Shown here one piece after another: positions 54,602-64,000 of a DNA stretch of 64,000 nucleotides; the first letter of the stretch is position 1; every line of letters starts with the position of its first letter. Position numbers and translations under genes: made by a program. Source of the stretch: Legionella donaldsonii (GTDB lineage Bacteria; Pseudomonadota; Gammaproteobacteria; Legionellales; Legionellaceae); NCBI RefSeq assembly GCF_900452385.1, contig NZ_UGOA01000002.1, positions 39,636-103,635 on the forward strand, read 5' to 3'. Below the pieces are notes generated by a model. That model saw only the letters and a list, made by a program, of their open reading frames with translations, did no database searches and was not told the origin of the DNA.

Positions 54602-54719
54602 TGCATCACAAATGCATCTTAGTGCATCACTGGTAGCGCTATTTGTTTTTCCTATACAATACTAGACTGTGTTATTGGTGCATCTTATAATGCATCAATC
54701 ACTTCATCATATTTGCATC
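54602..54719. repeat. Six TGCATC repeats, mostly phased at 10-12 bp
   Basis: TGCATC starts at 54602, 54613, 54623, 54679, 54691 and 54714, so most are one or two helical turns apart. A TAGCGCTA palindrome (54633-54640) sits in the middle. They lie between the oriT-like site and the ribbon-helix-helix gene and overlap its promoter region. This fits relaxosome-protein binding and autoregulation. Confidence 0.65.
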
Positions 54720-54747
54720 ACCAAATATAAATTTAAAAGGATATTTT

Positions 54748-55080
54748 ATGCCTAGAGTGACTGTTACCGTACCGAATGATCTCTATAAAAAGCTGACCAA
54801 ATATGCTGGGGATAATGATGATTCTCTTTCTTATACCATTACCAAAATGACAGAAATCGGATTGATGGTGACTGAAAGTCAGCAGAATCAAAAAAGCCCA
54901 GAAGACAAGTATTCTGACATTGAAAAACATTGCTTTAAGCTCATGATTCAAATGAATGCCTTATTAAAAAATATGGCATCCAAGCAACTGGATTATGGCC
55001 AGGATGAATTTAAAAAATTAATGGATTTATCAATTAGCAAATACCAAGAATTGATGGGAATTGCGCCAGAAGAGCTTTAA
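54748..55080 (+). CDS. Ribbon-helix-helix protein, probable relaxosome accessory (TraY/TraM-like role)
   Basis: 110 residues. The N-terminus MPRVTVTVPNDLYKKLTKYA is a ribbon-helix-helix DNA-binding motif, followed by a helical C-terminal part that could oligomerise. It lies between the TGCATC repeats and the convergent traI gene, exactly where relaxosome accessory proteins are found in F-like systems. It probably binds the repeats, bends oriT and regulates itself. An AAAAGGA site precedes the start. The name is by position, not by sequence match to TraY. Confidence 0.8.
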   Translation: MPRVTVTVPNDLYKKLTKYAGDNDDSLSYTITKMTEIGLMVTESQQNQKSPEDKYSDIEKHCFKLMIQMNALLKNMASKQLDYGQDEFKKLMDLSISKYQELMGIAPEEL

Positions 55081-55084
55081 AAAT

Positions 55085-58000
55085 TTAAAGCTCAATATCC
55101 ATTTCCTTTTGATTACGTTGAAGCTCTTTTGTTTTCTCGATTTCAAATGATCTTTGATGTGGTTCCTTACCTTTATTGGTATTTAAATAATCTACATTAT
55201 AATTTTTTGGCAAGATGGCTTTACCCAATTGATTTTTAATCTCGATAAAATTATTAACATATTGTTCTAATTCGAGTGACTTTTCATTGTTCAGGCGAAC
55301 CGCTATTTTATGAATTTCAGGGTTTATCTCGTTTAATCCAAGCTGATGTTTTACCTGGTTTAATCCTTGAGAACAATGTACATCATTCCAATCCGTTTTT
55401 TCTCGGCCAGGCAGATTTTGAGGCATAATTATTTTTATATCTAAACCCTCTCTCATTAAGGCTTCTTTTGCTTCTTCAGTTATTTTTGCGGTATTATTTT
55501 TGGAAGCCAAATCGTTATCTCCCGCAATAATCACCTCACTTGGGTAAAAGCTTTTAATAAGTGCGCTTAAATTTTTCAAGTTCGACAAACCAAAGGAAAC
55601 CAAAACCGTAGCTTTTGGATTTGCCATGGCAATGGTTGCTCCTGTTTCAGGGCCTTCTGCCAAATACAATGGCGATCGCTTTTCACCCGTTTGCAAGACT
55701 CCTGCGCTGCCTTCTATTCTCCCTTTGGATAATTTCGCATTTTCCATAAAAGTATTTTTCTTAGCATTTTTTTCATCCAAATAAATCCGTTGGACGCCGG
55801 TTATTTCTCCTTGTTTGTTCTTGGCCGCTATCAATAAAGCGGGTATTTTATTAATTTTATCGTAGAGTGTTCCATTATCATCGATTGCTTTCCACAAAGC
55901 GCCCTTAGGCCAATACAAAACATTTAATTGTTCTGGATGCTCTATACCACGATGTTCTTTTAAATATTTTTCTGCTAGTGTGCCAAAAATTGACATGCCG
56001 CCTTTGAGGATACTTTTTGCCGATATTATTTTGTTCTTTTCTTCGCGTAATTCGCTTAAATCGTTTAACTTCTTTTCTCTCTTCATTGGAAGAACACTGG
56101 TTAAGCCTGAAATACCAGCAATGATTGCCCCTTCCTTCAATGCATCCTGGAATGAAATCCCTCTTTCTTGCATCAATGCTGACAGTGGGTTACCTCCACA
56201 GCCTTCTGAAAAGTCATACCAAGAGCCCGCTTTACTGCCTTTCAAGGAAACAATAAGTCCGCCTGAGTAACGCATTTCCCTAGACGTTATTTTCTTTGGT
56301 GCGCCAAAAATAGCACGATACGTTTCGATAGGATTTGCGATCAATACTTCTGTGATTTTGGCTGCATCATAAAATCCTTTTGATTCGTTTAATTGAGCTT
56401 TGTAAACAATTTTATCAAGCACAGATGCTTTATAGGTATTATCTAATTCATATTGACTTAATAGTGATTTCTCATTTTTTGTAAATATCAGCGGTGATTT
56501 TTGTATTGTTTCAATAGCTTCTTGATATAGCGATCCATTTTTAGAAACGCGCTGCAAATCATTTTTAAATACAGCCCATGCTTTATGCCATTGGGTTGAC
56601 TCCTTATGATTCATGCCTTCTATACGACGTTCTAATTGATGAAAGAGATTAGCTTTAGTTTCATTTAATTGATTAACGGTTTGTAATCTCGCCTTGTGCT
56701 GTCTTGCGTGCTGCTCTATTTTAAGTGGATCAAGTTTTTCCCGAACAAGCAAACCTTGAATGTCTGATTTTTGATGAATGACATAGGCAAGGCTATCTCG
56801 TTTTGCCGTTAATTGTTGTGCCTGGATAAACTTCTGCTGATTAAGTGGTAGGTCTTGCTCATTGTCGGAAAAAAAAGCTTTCCAGAGGTGACTGGCTCTT
56901 TGGCCAGTTATTTTATAGTCCATGCATTTAAAAAAATCATCTTTCTGCGTTTCATTCAACTCACTGATGAAGGTACGCCTCTCTTCAATCCGCATCAGGG
57001 TGTTTAGTACTTTGGTGCTAATGCCAAGCTCTTTGATAAATGGATAATGTCCTTTAATATCCGAGGCAATTACTAAAGCGGTTTCTCTTCTCTGCTCAAA
57101 GTTGGACGTAGCTTGTTTAAATCGTATAACCACTTCTCGTTTGTCATGGCTAGCTGCTTGTTGTTTGATTTTTTCTTTGTCTATCTTGAAAAAGTGCAAG
57201 ATCTTGTCAAAAGAGTTGTTATTATGAACCGTTGCAGCAATTTGGTTTCTTAAGGCAGAGGCCTCTCTTTGCGCTTGCTCAATAGCCTCTGGAATTTCTT
57301 TCCCTTTTTCTAACGCATAAAGCATACTGGCGAAATGAATAGCTAATTCTTTATTTAGTGACTGATACGTTTTGATGGTATCAAAAAGAATTTTTTCTTG
57401 AGAGTTTAACCCCTCTTTAAAGTGACTCTCTTCATATCTTTTAGCATGTTGATTAATTTCACGCCATAACTCATCAAGTGGTCTTTTTGTCTTTTCACTC
57501 AGACGAATTAAATGGGGATGTACAGCTTTAGATTGGGTTTTAAGGAAAGCTGCAAACGTTTCTTTTGTTTTAAATGATTCTTCACTGAAAAACGAAGCCA
57601 CAGTACATGCCATTTGATGCTTTTCAGCGTGAATGCTTAAGTTTTTAAGCCTGGCTCGTGCCCGTTCCTCCCCTTTTTCAATGCGGTATTGGGAAACACC
57701 CAATCGATTAAGTTTTCCGATGGAAAAATGATTCAGATAAGGCCTGTACCCTTCAATATGTTCAACAATTTTAAAAGCAAGGGCATCTCTGATTTCAGCT
57801 TTGCCCCAGGCTTTTTCTCTTTGTAAAGAATCTCGATTCCCTTGATGAATCGATTTCCATGCTTTTTGTGTGTCGGAGCAAGCCTCAAAATACGCTTTGA
57901 CAGTTAAGACCTTTTTTCGCTCCTCATTATCTAAGCTCTTTAACAACTTCATTGTGGCAAATTTAAATGCGTCTTGCCGTATTGCACTTTCAGAAACAAC

Positions 58001-60262
58001 CAGCTGATTTCTAGCCATTCGTTTGAGATGATCGCTTGTCACGATTTGCCAGGCTTTAATGCAAGCTATCGCTGTTTTTTGCTTATTTTTTGCATCCGTA
58101 TATTGGTGTATTAAAGCTTGTTTTTCTGTCATTATTTCTTGATTGAAACTTTTTTTATCCGCAACAGTTGCCACATCAATGGCTTTCGGATTGGCTGAAA
58201 ATTTATCTATGTGCATTTTTAGCGTGGTACTGTTTACATAATTGAGAGCGGATTTTTTAGTGTCGTCATTGAACTCAAGGGCTTTTAATAATTGGTTTCT
58301 ATCATCGGTAATTAAGGTCATTCGGGATATGGCACGCGAAATTTGAACATAATAATTTCTAAGTGTTGCAGAAAATTTGTTGTAAGACTCCATGAGTCCC
58401 AAGGCATAGGTTTTATCCTTGCCCTGTACCTTCATATTGGTCAATACATAGCCATGGTCAAGATGCTGTAATTCCTTTGCATCACGAGAAAAGGTTTTTA
58501 CTTGTTCGTCTTTTTCAAACTTCAACGTTATATTCTGTTCATCAATGGCAATGACAGAAGCTAAGGATGAATTCACAAGACCTGACTGGTTGTTATTGCG
58601 TGTAATTAACACCTTATCTTGTACGCAAAAGGCAAGGGAGGTTGCCTCATAAAATTCAATGGGGCGATTTAAGCCCGCACGCGAAGATGTATAAATAGGT
58701 AAATCCTTTAAATGAAGAACAACTGACTTACCTTCAGCAGTCAGCAATGGTACGGTTTTATTTTTCCGATGTTTTTCAGTCATGACGTTTACCGTCAGAT
58801 AGTCACCTGGACGAATGCCTGATCTGGCTAGTTTTAGGTTGAACCGGAGCACATCACCCTGCTGATAGTATTGGGTATGATGATGTTGGATTTCTTCCAT
58901 CGCGCGAGCCTTTAAAGTGTTAATCACATGTTCTTTACCTGTCAATGCTCCCTCTTTTTTTAAACCATCACGCATTATTTGGGTAATATCACGACGGTTC
59001 GCATGGGTCGGCGCAAAGACCAGTGTTTTCTCACGAACCTGTTGGGAGAGATTTAGCCAGTGATGGGCTATAGCCTCAATACGTTCATCATGGGATTTAA
59101 ATTCTCTCACTTCATCAAGTTTTTGCAGAGAGTCGTATAAATCTCTACTAATTGCATCGCGTACCGATTCTTTTGTTCTGGCGTTGGTTTGCCGAATAAT
59201 ATCGGTCATTTGAATTGTATATATCCCATATTCCTGTGCCTGACCAAAAATACGGCCACATTTGACGCTTGATAGTTGAGAGTCATCGCCGGTTAACAAG
59301 AGTCTTGCCCCTTTTTGCTCAATTAATTTGATAAGTTCATGGCCTTGAGTGGTAGATAGCATAGAAGCTTCGTCCAGAATAAACAGGATATTTTTCAAGG
59401 AGTTTTTAGGTGCTTTCAAAAGCTCTTGGTGCACTATGGGAAACACATCTGAGCGAATGCCGGCTTTCTCACGAAGCTCGTTGACCGCAGAGCTTGTAAC
59501 AGCCATTCCTCTTAGTTTAAATCCTTTGTTGCTTGCTAGCGCTTCAGTTAATTGAAGCATGGTGGTTTTTCCAGTACCCGCATAACCCTGAATTGCATTA
59601 AAGCGGTCGGTTGAGGTAAATACATGCATCAATGCATTTTTCTGGGAAACTGTTAAAGGAAATGGAAAGTTTTCTTCATAGGCAATCTGTGCTTGAAGTA
59701 CTGCATGGGTATTGGCCATGGGTTTTAATATGCCTTGATTAGATTCAATGCGAGCAAGCGTTTCTGTTTCTAATGTTAATGCCCATGGGGTAGTGAACAT
59801 GGAGCATCTCGTCATGGGATCGGTGGCCTGATAAAGTAATCCACTCTTAACGTGAGCATCAATCATGGTATCAATTGCCTTAATCGGAACAATCGTTCGT
59901 CCTGAGAGAGTATGTTTAAGCGCGGCTTCCTTTAGTTGCCTTAACTCAAATACACTGGTTTGCTGAGAAAGAGTTTCTATGGCAACAAAAACAGCTTCCT
60001 TAGCCTGCAATGAAATCAAGTCTTCCTTTCCATAAAAGCGCTCAAATAGTTTTGCTTTAATTGATGTAAAAAAGCCAAAGGCTTTCGGTTCTAGGTCAGC
60101 CTTGCGTGAAGTAACAAAAGCATACGCATCAAAGCCCAGCAACTCTGCCCGCTTTTGCCAATCTGTTCGCAACACATTGATATCATGTTCCTCTTTAGCA
60201 CTTCGAGTTAATAGTGTGGCTTTGCTTGCAAGTCTTGCGCCTTCCCATCCCTTTTCCTTCAT
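55085..60262 (-). CDS. traI: TraI, helicase and primase-like part
   Basis: 1725 residues. It starts directly after the relaxase ORF, with its ATG overlapping that stop (AATGA). The first 190 residues continue the relaxase. A superfamily 1 helicase follows: Walker A IQGYAGTGKTTML (about 225-236), Walker B FILDEASML, and later VQGKDKTYALGLMES and QISRAISRMTL. A long alpha-helical middle region follows. The last third has SGGLIVSLKGSKAGSWYDFS and a Toprim-like segment (LYLAEGPETGATIAMANPKA, VIIAGDNDLASKN, DWNDV), typical of plasmid primases. F TraI (1756 residues) lacks this primase end; together with the relaxase ORF the total is about 1970 residues. It nicks, unwinds and may prime the transferred strand. 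Confidence 0.9.
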   Translation of the reverse strand: MKEKGWEGARLASKATLLTRSAKEEHDINVLRTDWQKRAELLGFDAYAFVTSRKADLEPKAFGFFTSIKAKLFERFYGKEDLISLQAKEAVFVAIETLSQQTSVFELRQLKEAALKHTLSGRTIVPIKAIDTMIDAHVKSGLLYQATDPMTRCSMFTTPWALTLETETLARIESNQGILKPMANTHAVLQAQIAYEENFPFPLTVSQKNALMHVFTSTDRFNAIQGYAGTGKTTMLQLTEALASNKGFKLRGMAVTSSAVNELREKAGIRSDVFPIVHQELLKAPKNSLKNILFILDEASMLSTTQGHELIKLIEQKGARLLLTGDDSQLSSVKCGRIFGQAQEYGIYTIQMTDIIRQTNARTKESVRDAISRDLYDSLQKLDEVREFKSHDERIEAIAHHWLNLSQQVREKTLVFAPTHANRRDITQIMRDGLKKEGALTGKEHVINTLKARAMEEIQHHHTQYYQQGDVLRFNLKLARSGIRPGDYLTVNVMTEKHRKNKTVPLLTAEGKSVVLHLKDLPIYTSSRAGLNRPIEFYEATSLAFCVQDKVLITRNNNQSGLVNSSLASVIAIDEQNITLKFEKDEQVKTFSRDAKELQHLDHGYVLTNMKVQGKDKTYALGLMESYNKFSATLRNYYVQISRAISRMTLITDDRNQLLKALEFNDDTKKSALNYVNSTTLKMHIDKFSANPKAIDVATVADKKSFNQEIMTEKQALIHQYTDAKNKQKTAIACIKAWQIVTSDHLKRMARNQLVVSESAIRQDAFKFATMKLLKSLDNEERKKVLTVKAYFEACSDTQKAWKSIHQGNRDSLQREKAWGKAEIRDALAFKIVEHIEGYRPYLNHFSIGKLNRLGVSQYRIEKGEERARARLKNLSIHAEKHQMACTVASFFSEESFKTKETFAAFLKTQSKAVHPHLIRLSEKTKRPLDELWREINQHAKRYEESHFKEGLNSQEKILFDTIKTYQSLNKELAIHFASMLYALEKGKEIPEAIEQAQREASALRNQIAATVHNNNSFDKILHFFKIDKEKIKQQAASHDKREVVIRFKQATSNFEQRRETALVIASDIKGHYPFIKELGISTKVLNTLMRIEERRTFISELNETQKDDFFKCMDYKITGQRASHLWKAFFSDNEQDLPLNQQKFIQAQQLTAKRDSLAYVIHQKSDIQGLLVREKLDPLKIEQHARQHKARLQTVNQLNETKANLFHQLERRIEGMNHKESTQWHKAWAVFKNDLQRVSKNGSLYQEAIETIQKSPLIFTKNEKSLLSQYELDNTYKASVLDKIVYKAQLNESKGFYDAAKITEVLIANPIETYRAIFGAPKKITSREMRYSGGLIVSLKGSKAGSWYDFSEGCGGNPLSALMQERGISFQDALKEGAIIAGISGLTSVLPMKREKKLNDLSELREEKNKIISAKSILKGGMSIFGTLAEKYLKEHRGIEHPEQLNVLYWPKGALWKAIDDNGTLYDKINKIPALLIAAKNKQGEITGVQRIYLDEKNAKKNTFMENAKLSKGRIEGSAGVLQTGEKRSPLYLAEGPETGATIAMANPKATVLVSFGLSNLKNLSALIKSFYPSEVIIAGDNDLASKNNTAKITEEAKEALMREGLDIKIIMPQNLPGREKTDWNDVHCSQGLNQVKHQLGLNEINPEIHKIAVRLNNEKSLELEQYVNNFIEIKNQLGKAILPKNYNVDYLNTNKGKEPHQRSFEIEKTKELQRNQKEMDIEL

Positions 60263-60999
60263 TTTTCTTCAATATCAGCGCGCCGTGTTGAAAATTCCTT
60301 TAATACCCCTTCAGGCACGCCATCAATTTCAAACATCCCTTTTCCAACATCCCGCAGCCGATAACCTTGCTCTTTTAATAAATTAGCAAGTTCAGTGCGG
60401 TATAAAAGACCGGCATAACTCACATGTTGTTGCAATTGTTCAATTACTCCAAAATTTCCATTTATATCAGAGGCAAGCGAACGCGCTTTGCCATCCTCAG
60501 AAGTAAAAGTAATGTTCATGGTGACGCCATGCGTATGCAGTGCTGGATCGTTTGCACGTGAGGAGGGTTGCCTAAATGCAGCTACCACTAAATTACCGGT
60601 ATCTACATAATGTACTTTACCACCAATAACCACGCGAGCTTGCGCAAATTCTTTTTCAATAAGACCGATGGCTTTTTCAACAGCCTTGTCATGTAGTTGA
60701 GAAAGCATGCTGTCCGCTCCAAGTCCTGACAAAATGGAAACACTTTTAGGCGCTGAAAAAGTCATGTCAAAGCCAGGGCGGTGTTCTCCTTTCTTATTCT
60801 TTAAGACTTGACCATTAGGAAGATGTCCTTCAAGAAAAGCTAGCATTTGCTCTTTCTCAACAATACCTGTTAGCCCAAGTCGTTCGCTACCCTTACCTAA
60901 CCATCTTAAGGCTTCGGCATCACCTGCATAATAATTAAAAGCAGCTGTATAATAATCGGCAGCGCCCTGCGCTGATTTAAGCGGTTGTACACTTAACAT
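60259..60999 (-). CDS. traI: TraI, N-terminal relaxase part (MOBF)
   Basis: 246 residues with a strong AAGGAG ribosome site. It starts MLSVQPLKSAQGAADYYTAA and has paired tyrosines at 16-17 and 23-24, the nicking residues of MOBF relaxases. RPGFDMTFSAPKSVSILSGL and the metal-binding LHTHGV complete the active site. The frame stops at a TGA after DIEEK; the next frame resumes MKEKGWEGARLASKATLL, which in intact TraI is continuous. The sequence at the joint is GAA GAA AAA TGA, so a -1 slip on the A run would fuse both parts. It is either a one-base deletion, a programmed slip, or two proteins made by coupled restart. Confidence 0.88.
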   Translation of the reverse strand: MLSVQPLKSAQGAADYYTAAFNYYAGDAEALRWLGKGSERLGLTGIVEKEQMLAFLEGHLPNGQVLKNKKGEHRPGFDMTFSAPKSVSILSGLGADSMLSQLHDKAVEKAIGLIEKEFAQARVVIGGKVHYVDTGNLVVAAFRQPSSRANDPALHTHGVTMNITFTSEDGKARSLASDINGNFGVIEQLQQHVSYAGLLYRTELANLLKEQGYRLRDVGKGMFEIDGVPEGVLKEFSTRRADIEEK

Positions 61000-61014
61000 C
61001 TTATCTCCTTGTTT

Positions 61015-62790
61015 CTAAACTTCAAATTCCACTTCAATGGGCTGTTTGTTGAGGTGTTTGGGGGATCCGCCTGTTTCGGCTTCCTGATTCGCGCTTTCTT
61101 TAACAATGTTTTGTAATACTTCATCGATAATGAATTGACGCTCAACAAACCCTTTCAAGTGTTTAGGTCTATCTTTAAGTTCGAGCGTCAGTTGCGTGAT
61201 GGGATAACTTCCAGGAAGGCGAACAAAACACTTTAGATCCTCTAATTCCAAAATTTGTGGATAGGAAACAATGGGACGTGTAACACGCTGGCTGCCAAGC
61301 GAGATTCCATCACGAATACTATTAGCTCCATAAGAATAATTTTCTCGTGACTCTTCAATTTCTTCTTCTCCCAACTCGCTGGCAACCAAACGCGCCATAT
61401 CTGCACTTGGGCTTCTAAAGAAAAAACGGGTGTTCAGCAGGTCAAACAATTCCTTAGCGCCGCCTGATTGACCATAAACTTTGGTGAGCTGAGAGAAACT
61501 TTGCATCCCTAATAAAAAGCAACCTCCGAATTTTCGGACTTCTGCAATGGTCTCTCCTAATAGTGGTAATTTGTGAAGGCTTGGCAATTCATCGCAAATG
61601 AACCAAATCCGCCGATCTGGATTAGGCGTAAGGCTTAACAACGTAAGGGAGGCCATGGCTAGCCACATAGACATTAAAGGCTTTAATGATTTATGTTGTT
61701 CGCCATTGGATGAAATAAAAAGCCAACCACTGTCCTGTTCATTTAATATGTAATCGCGAATAGAAAATGGGCTTGCCCCTTCTGAATTAAGTCCTGATAA
61801 GGTAGTAAGAGATTTTAAATAAGTGGTAATAACTGAACGAATGGAAATAGCCGTTTTTTCAATTTTACCGCTTACTAGAGTTGCAGCAGCCGTTCCTTTA
61901 AGATAATCCTCTAAATGAGAAAACTCACCGGTCAACAGCAATTTGAGCAGTTTCTCAACGGATCGATCTTTGTCTTTTCGCATTTTAGCTGCAACCGAGG
62001 AAAATACGGTTCTTGCAGCATTCACCCAAAAGGGATCAGAATCACCATGCATCGGAATAAGGCTTTCTGCCATGTTTTCAAAATCGGAATCCCGAGGTGC
62101 TTCAAGCCACAGATCCCAATTAGGACACCTCGCATCAAATGGATTTAGAATGACATCCTGATTTGAATCAAATAATGCGGAATAAAGGCACATCCCTTAT
62201 CATAGACAATAACCCTATCTCCCCTCTTGCGTAAGGCATCCATAATTTTCATAATGAGCTGACTTTTTCCAGTACCTACGGTTCCATGCACCAACAAATG
62301 TTGAACTTCGCTGTTCGCTTTGAGCGGAAACCCATCAATAGTGATATCAGAGTTTTCTTTTTTCTCTAGGATTTGTTGGATTACATTTTCCTTTGTGTCA
62401 ATACGGCTGCCACGAATAAACTGATTAGCACGTTGCGCTTTTCCCCTGCGAATAAAATAAAAGGCAAGACAAAGTCCCAAAACAAATGAAAGTACGAATG
62501 CTGCCAGGGAAGATTTTCCTAGTAGATCCACTATGTGATCGGCATTCTCTTTGTAATAGGGATAATGCAAAATTGTATCCACGCTTTGTTGATAGTTTTT
62601 TCCGTGAAAGGGAAGCGTGAAGGTATGCTTTTGTCCTACGAGATTTAAGAAACTTGCATAGTAATAAGCAATGGCTTGGTGGAATTTTTCGGGAGATGTA
62701 ACCAACCAGGTAATTAAGCCGGTTAATACGACCCAAAGAAAAAGGCAAAACCCAAGCAAGCGTTTTAGTAATTTGATCCCACATCCGCAG
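61015..62790 (-). pseudogene. traD: TraD-type coupling protein, frameshifted and missing its start
   Basis: The upstream frame encodes two membrane helices (LLGFCLFLWVVLTGLITWL, SSLAAFVLSFVLGLCLAFYF) and Walker A HGTVGTGKSQLIMKIM, up to VIVYDKGCAFIPHY. The next frame continues FDSNQDVILNPFDARCPNWD and runs to the C-terminus, including Walker B RRIWFICDELPSL and FGGCFLLGMQSFSQL. Adding one T near 62170 joins them. At the 5' side TraD similarity ends near 62790 and the frame runs into unrelated sequence, so the true start is lost. TraD is the hexameric ATPase that pumps DNA into the secretion channel; this copy should be inactive. It is the upstream neighbour of traI, as in F. Confidence 0.85.
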
Positions 62791-62794
62791 ATTG

Positions 62795-63334
62795 TGAAAG
62801 CTGATTTGCCCGCCGCGGAAGCATTGGGAAATAAACTTGAGGATTTTATTGATATTTCGGCAGAAAATATCAAAGAATCAAATTATATTGCTGTAATTAG
62901 TACAAGCAATTTGACGGAACCAGATCAAACTAAAGTATTAGGTTTTTATTGAAAATGAGCACGATTGGAAGAAAAATACAGTTGGCTTCAAAGTTGATAG
63001 AAATTTTGATTGTAAGATATTGAATAATGAAAGCATTGTTATTGCTTCCGTAGACTCATTATCAACATATCAAGATGGAGATACAGTTCTTTTCCTATTT
63101 AATAAAAAATATATGATTGGCACCATGCATCAAGGCTTTATTAAACCAATTGATAACCTACTATTAAAAATAGACGTAAAAAATGCCTCGATGGTCGGCA
63201 AAGTTATGAATATAGAAACTAAATATATTAAGGACAAAAATACTGTGGTTTCTATTCTAGAAAAATTTAATTTAGGCACCTTATCTAATCTTATTAGTTC
63301 GCTCAGCCAGTCACTCCAGTCACATCCTGCTTAG
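62795..63334 (+). pseudogene. Degraded gene fragment, family unknown
   Basis: The frame up to 62952 encodes ADLPAAEALGNKLEDFIDIS and on to TEPDQTKV. A shifted frame continues VFIENEHDWKKNTVGFKVDR and runs into the ORF starting at 63020, which ends SLSQSLQSHPA at 63334. A one-base change near 62940 joins them into about 175 residues. The 5' end is cut at the junction with traD. The part VASVDSLSTYQDGDTVLFLF is vaguely like the C-terminal domain of S24 peptidase-type repressors, but this is weak. It converges with the VUT-family gene. Confidence 0.45.
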
Positions 63335-64000
63335 AGTATATATTATTCGATTCATCATAATTTATTTCCCATTTGATAGGCGAGAAATCGGTATTCCAAT
63401 CGATAATATCGCTTTTTTCTTCTCTTTTGATAATAGTGATTAAAGGTTTTGTAATAATTGAATATACAACTATTTCATATGTAATTTTAGTAAAATAGGA
63501 CACCAAAATAAATTTCATCATGTATTCCATAGGCCATATCCCATAAAACGACAGGAAACAGAATAGTGTTGTATCCGTTATTTCTGAGATAAGGAGAGAC
63601 TGGAATATTCGTTTAAATAATGACCTCCCCTTATTCTTTATTTTTAATTTCTGAAAAATAAATGACGATATGAAAAAAGAAACTGAAAATGCAATAGTCG
63701 AGGCAACGTATGTTCTAAGCATTCTTGAAAATACGGTTTCAAAATCATGTTGAAATTTCCAAAATGGTGATGGCGGCAAGATAATCACCAAATAGATGCA
63801 AATATCAAATAATACCAATGCAGCAATGCAAGACAGTAATATTCTTCGGCGTTTTTGATACCCATAAATATCCGTAATTATATAGTCAAATATGTAACTG
63901 AACGGATATAAAAGCATCGCTCCAGTTATTGTGAATCCGCCTATGCTTATTAACTTTGTCGAAAGTACGTTGCTTAATAAAATTATGGTAACAAATAAAA
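63303..64000 (-). CDS. VUT-family membrane protein, queuosine precursor transporter type (cut by window edge)
   Basis: The frame stays open from 63303 to the window end, giving at least 232 residues; the ATG at 63917 is internal. The upstream codons read ISIGGFTITGAMLLYPFSYI, followed by DYIITDIYGYQKRR, which is the start region of the YhhQ/VUT (PF02592) family. About six membrane helices follow, with SFFISSFIFQK and SLLISEITDTTLFCFLSFYG. Family members import queuosine precursors such as 7-cyano-7-deazaguanine. The C-terminal tail is unusually long and polar. Its 3' end overlaps the degraded plus-strand gene by 32 bp. Confidence 0.82.
   Translation of the reverse strand, partial: LFVTIILLSNVLSTKLISIGGFTITGAMLLYPFSYIFDYIITDIYGYQKRRRILLSCIAALVLFDICIYLVIILPPSPFWKFQHDFETVFSRMLRTYVASTIAFSVSFFISSFIFQKLKIKNKGRSLFKRIFQSLLISEITDTTLFCFLSFYGIWPMEYMMKFILVSYFTKITYEIVVYSIITKPLITIIKREEKSDIIDWNTDFSPIKWEINYDESNNIYSKQDVTGVTG

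Noticed and set aside
54602..54719. CRISPR array
   Set aside because: Repeats are only six bases with irregular spacing and no spacer-sized units or cas genes.

Overview
The window looks like accessory DNA of a Legionella species. The reasons are an AT-rich background, a complete HelCBA/CzcCBA heavy-metal efflux operon, an ankyrin-repeat protein of the effector type, and a remnant of an F-like conjugation module with a TraI carrying a primase-like C-terminus. I see no ribosomal RNA, tRNA or CRISPR array. The species cannot be fixed from sequence alone.

Region 1 (1-6458): the end of a sensor histidine kinase, an ankyrin-repeat protein with a possible caspase-fold (clan CD-like) N-terminus, an OmpR-family response regulator, a cyanophycin-synthetase-like ATP-grasp protein and an acidic protein of unknown function. 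The last two and the ankyrin gene share one promoter architecture: two TACAWTT-like heptamers 11 bp apart, then 17 bp, then a -10 box. This looks like the direct-repeat site of an OmpR-type regulator, possibly the one encoded between them.

Region 2 (6459-36823): a nested mobile island of about 30.4 kb. Its outer ends are inverted copies of the same terminal sequence (TGTAAGTTTTATC...), flanked by a perfect 9-bp direct repeat (GGTTTTCTT). At the left are a compact tyrosine recombinase, a TniB-like ATPase, a frameshifted TniA-like transposase, a serine recombinase and a CDF-like transporter. Next comes an arsR-arsI-arsC-acr3 operon bracketed by its own copies of the terminal sequence, then a dead IS6-family element. 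The metal block follows: helCBA/czcCBA, an SmtB-type repressor with operator, a zinc-ribbon protein, a CadA-type P-ATPase and small membrane/lipoproteins. A Tn3-family transposon (26522-36564) truncates a second CDF gene. It contains an IS1634-like element and a GNAT gene that is split at codon 6 by a second Tn3-family transposon (27019-30944, TSD TAATT).

Region 3 (36824-50564): a PAS-LuxR regulator, an avidin-fold protein, a PII/CutA-like small protein, a PNPOx-family protein, a DUF3987 protein and a GNAT. These are followed by a tightly overlapping nine-gene leftward operon (50323 to 41453). It encodes an ABC-F protein, an ABC exporter, a nucleotidyltransferase, GrpB-GNAT, a triple GNAT, DUF1653, a P-loop protein, a VOC protein and a DHFR-methyltransferase fusion. 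Its leader has a promoter, a five-codon peptide ORF, a hairpin and an intrinsic terminator, which is the layout of antibiotic-induced attenuation.

Region 4 (50565-64000): an Rpn remnant, an AbiD/AbiF-type gene preceded by a short structured RNA ending in a terminator at its start codon, and a group II intron inserted one base past a sequence that matches an F-type oriT nic site. After these come TGCATC repeats, a ribbon-helix-helix protein, TraI split into relaxase and helicase/primase ORFs, a frameshifted and truncated TraD, a degraded gene, and the start-less part of a VUT-family (queuosine precursor) transporter that runs off the window.
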